Assembly (NCBI GenBank): GCA_024281015.1
Contig: JAMXLL010000170.1
Coordinates: forward strand, 1 to 34,221
Origin: Candidatus Binataceae bacterium
Lineage (GTDB): Bacteria > Desulfobacterota > Binatia > Binatales > Binataceae
Reading direction: 5' to 3'
Length of the DNA stretch: 34,221 nucleotides
Below the pieces are notes generated by a model. That model did not search any database, was not told where the DNA came from, and worked only from the letters and a program-made list of their open reading frames with translations. The translations under genes were made by a program, and so were the position numbers. Shown in pieces: positions 33,475-34,221 of this stretch (position 1 is its first letter; each line of letters opens with the position of its first letter).

Positions 33475-34221
33475 TTAGCCCGGTTCCGCCGTTCTCGCCC
33501 CGATTTCCGGACCAGCTAGTTCCAGAATTAAGGCTGCTATTGCCTGTTCGCGCCGCTTGGTCGTTCCGTTCTTGAAAGACGCATCGAGTTCGCAAGCCCT
33601 TCGATGTATCTGCTCGAGGCGTCGCAGTCCAAAGCGGCGTGCTCCTTCGGCCGCGCGCGCGGCCAGCGGGCTGTTAGGAGCTACTCCAAGGGCACTGGCG
33701 AGCCCCGTTGTCTCTTTTTTGCCCGTAAGCAAAGAAGCCGCAAGCAACATTCGGCGTATTTGCGGTATCAGTTCCAGCGCCAGTACTTCGATCGGGTCAC
33801 GCCCGATCTGCATGGCGCGGTCGAACAGTGCCAGCGTTTCTCCAACTCCGCGCTGCACGAGGCTTTCGGCAATCTCGAATAGTTCGGGAATCCTGGCGAC
33901 GCCGGGAGCCGCCAATTCGCCGAGTTCGATCTTATTATCATCACGGCGAGTGATTACAGCCTTATCCAGGGCGTTAGCTATCCCGGCCAGGTCTCCGGAG
34001 TGACGCGCGACCAGTACGTCTGCTTCTCGCGCCGTGAGTTTAATTCCCAATCGGCGTGCGAACAGCTCTGCGTACTGACCGAGTTGATTGTCGAACGGGC
34101 GCATGCAATTTACGAGGGTGCCCGATTGCTCAATAGCCCGCCGTATTTTGGCGGGCAGCTTATCCCGCTCATAGACCAACGCAAGCCTGACCGTCGCATC
34201 AATCCGAGCACATGCCGCAAT
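33475..34221 (-). CDS. holA: DNA polymerase III delta subunit (partial, N-terminus outside the window)
   Basis: Clamp-loader subunit that opens the sliding clamp. The 248 C-terminal residues are present; the frame enters from the right edge and ends at 33475. Family features are VYERDKLPAKIRRAI, FARRLGIKLTAREADVLVARHSGDLAGIANALDKAV and the C-terminal oligomerisation domain with IEVLALELIPQIRRMLLA and ELDASFKNGTTKRREQAIAALILEL. The N-terminal AAA-like domain lies outside. It converges with rpsT; the 31-nt gap shows no good terminator. Confidence 0.93.
   Translation of the reverse strand: MAACARIDATVRLALVYERDKLPAKIRRAIEQSGTLVNCMRPFDNQLGQYAELFARRLGIKLTAREADVLVARHSGDLAGIANALDKAVITRRDDNKIELGELAAPGVARIPELFEIAESLVQRGVGETLALFDRAMQIGRDPIEVLALELIPQIRRMLLAASLLTGKKETTGLASALGVAPNSPLAARAAEGARRFGLRRLEQIHRRACELDASFKNGTTKRREQAIAALILELAGPEIGARTAEPG

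Noticed and set aside
1-34221. CRISPR arrays, tRNA or rRNA genes, prophage or insertion sequences
   Set aside because: I looked for regularly spaced repeats, cloverleaf-like segments, transposase motifs and phage genes and saw none; a tRNA or covariance search was not possible.

Overview
The window is a continuous piece of a GC-rich Gram-negative chromosome. The evidence for a Gram-negative cell is two lipoprotein signal peptides, an exported c-type cytochrome/PQQ protein and a membrane glycosyltransferase. Housekeeping genes (metK, class I lysS, ruvABC-yebC, mazG, rpsT, holA) are mixed with catabolic genes. The mixture resembles deltaproteobacteria-like soil lineages such as Binatota, but that placement is an inference from gene content and was not tested. 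I found no rRNA, tRNA, CRISPR array, insertion sequence or phage gene. Coding density is high, with 31 genes, two of them cut by the window ends.

1-2586 (minus): a likely DHH-phosphoesterase, HPr, metK unit with structured spacers. 2774-4617 (plus): a small four-cysteine zinc protein followed by an archaeal-type class I lysyl-tRNA synthetase, ending in a probable terminator. 4728-6876 (minus): an MFS carrier and an SDR oxidoreductase. Divergent from these, 7066-11711 (plus) is a tightly coupled operon: an AtzG-like subunit, an amidase-signature hydrolase, an NAD-dependent epimerase and an exported cytochrome c/PQQ propeller dehydrogenase. 11728-12888 (minus) is an N-acetylglutamate synthase with a degenerate kinase domain.

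13358-15067 (plus) is a D-aminoacylase-type amidohydrolase with a clear intrinsic terminator. 15293-16126 (minus) is a CmcJ-like oxidoreductase preceded by a 20-bp-phased direct repeat. 16527-22716 (minus) is a compact five-gene carbon operon: glycerate 2-kinase, NAD-type isocitrate/isopropylmalate-type dehydrogenase, sulfite-oxidase-like molybdoenzyme, glycerol-3-phosphate dehydrogenase and acetate kinase. A possible 22-codon ORF bridges the last two genes. 22807-23673 encodes a lipoprotein with a metzincin-like HExxH motif and a palindrome lying in its candidate promoter.

23927-27085 (minus) is yebC-ruvC-ruvA-ruvB. 27316-27858 is a small lipoprotein. 27916-31544 (minus) is a tandem GT-C glycosyltransferase (Gpi18-like half plus PMT half), translationally coupled to a membrane-anchored carbohydrate-binding-like protein. 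31603-33443 (plus) holds an esterase, mazG and rpsT, convergent with the partial holA at the right end.

Most enzymes belong to known families. The parts that look least described are the combination of genes in the amidase/PQQ operon and the five-gene carbon operon, the tandem GT-C fusion with its coupled partner, the small ORF between glpD and ackA, the palindrome-controlled metzincin-like lipoprotein, and several intergenic hairpins.
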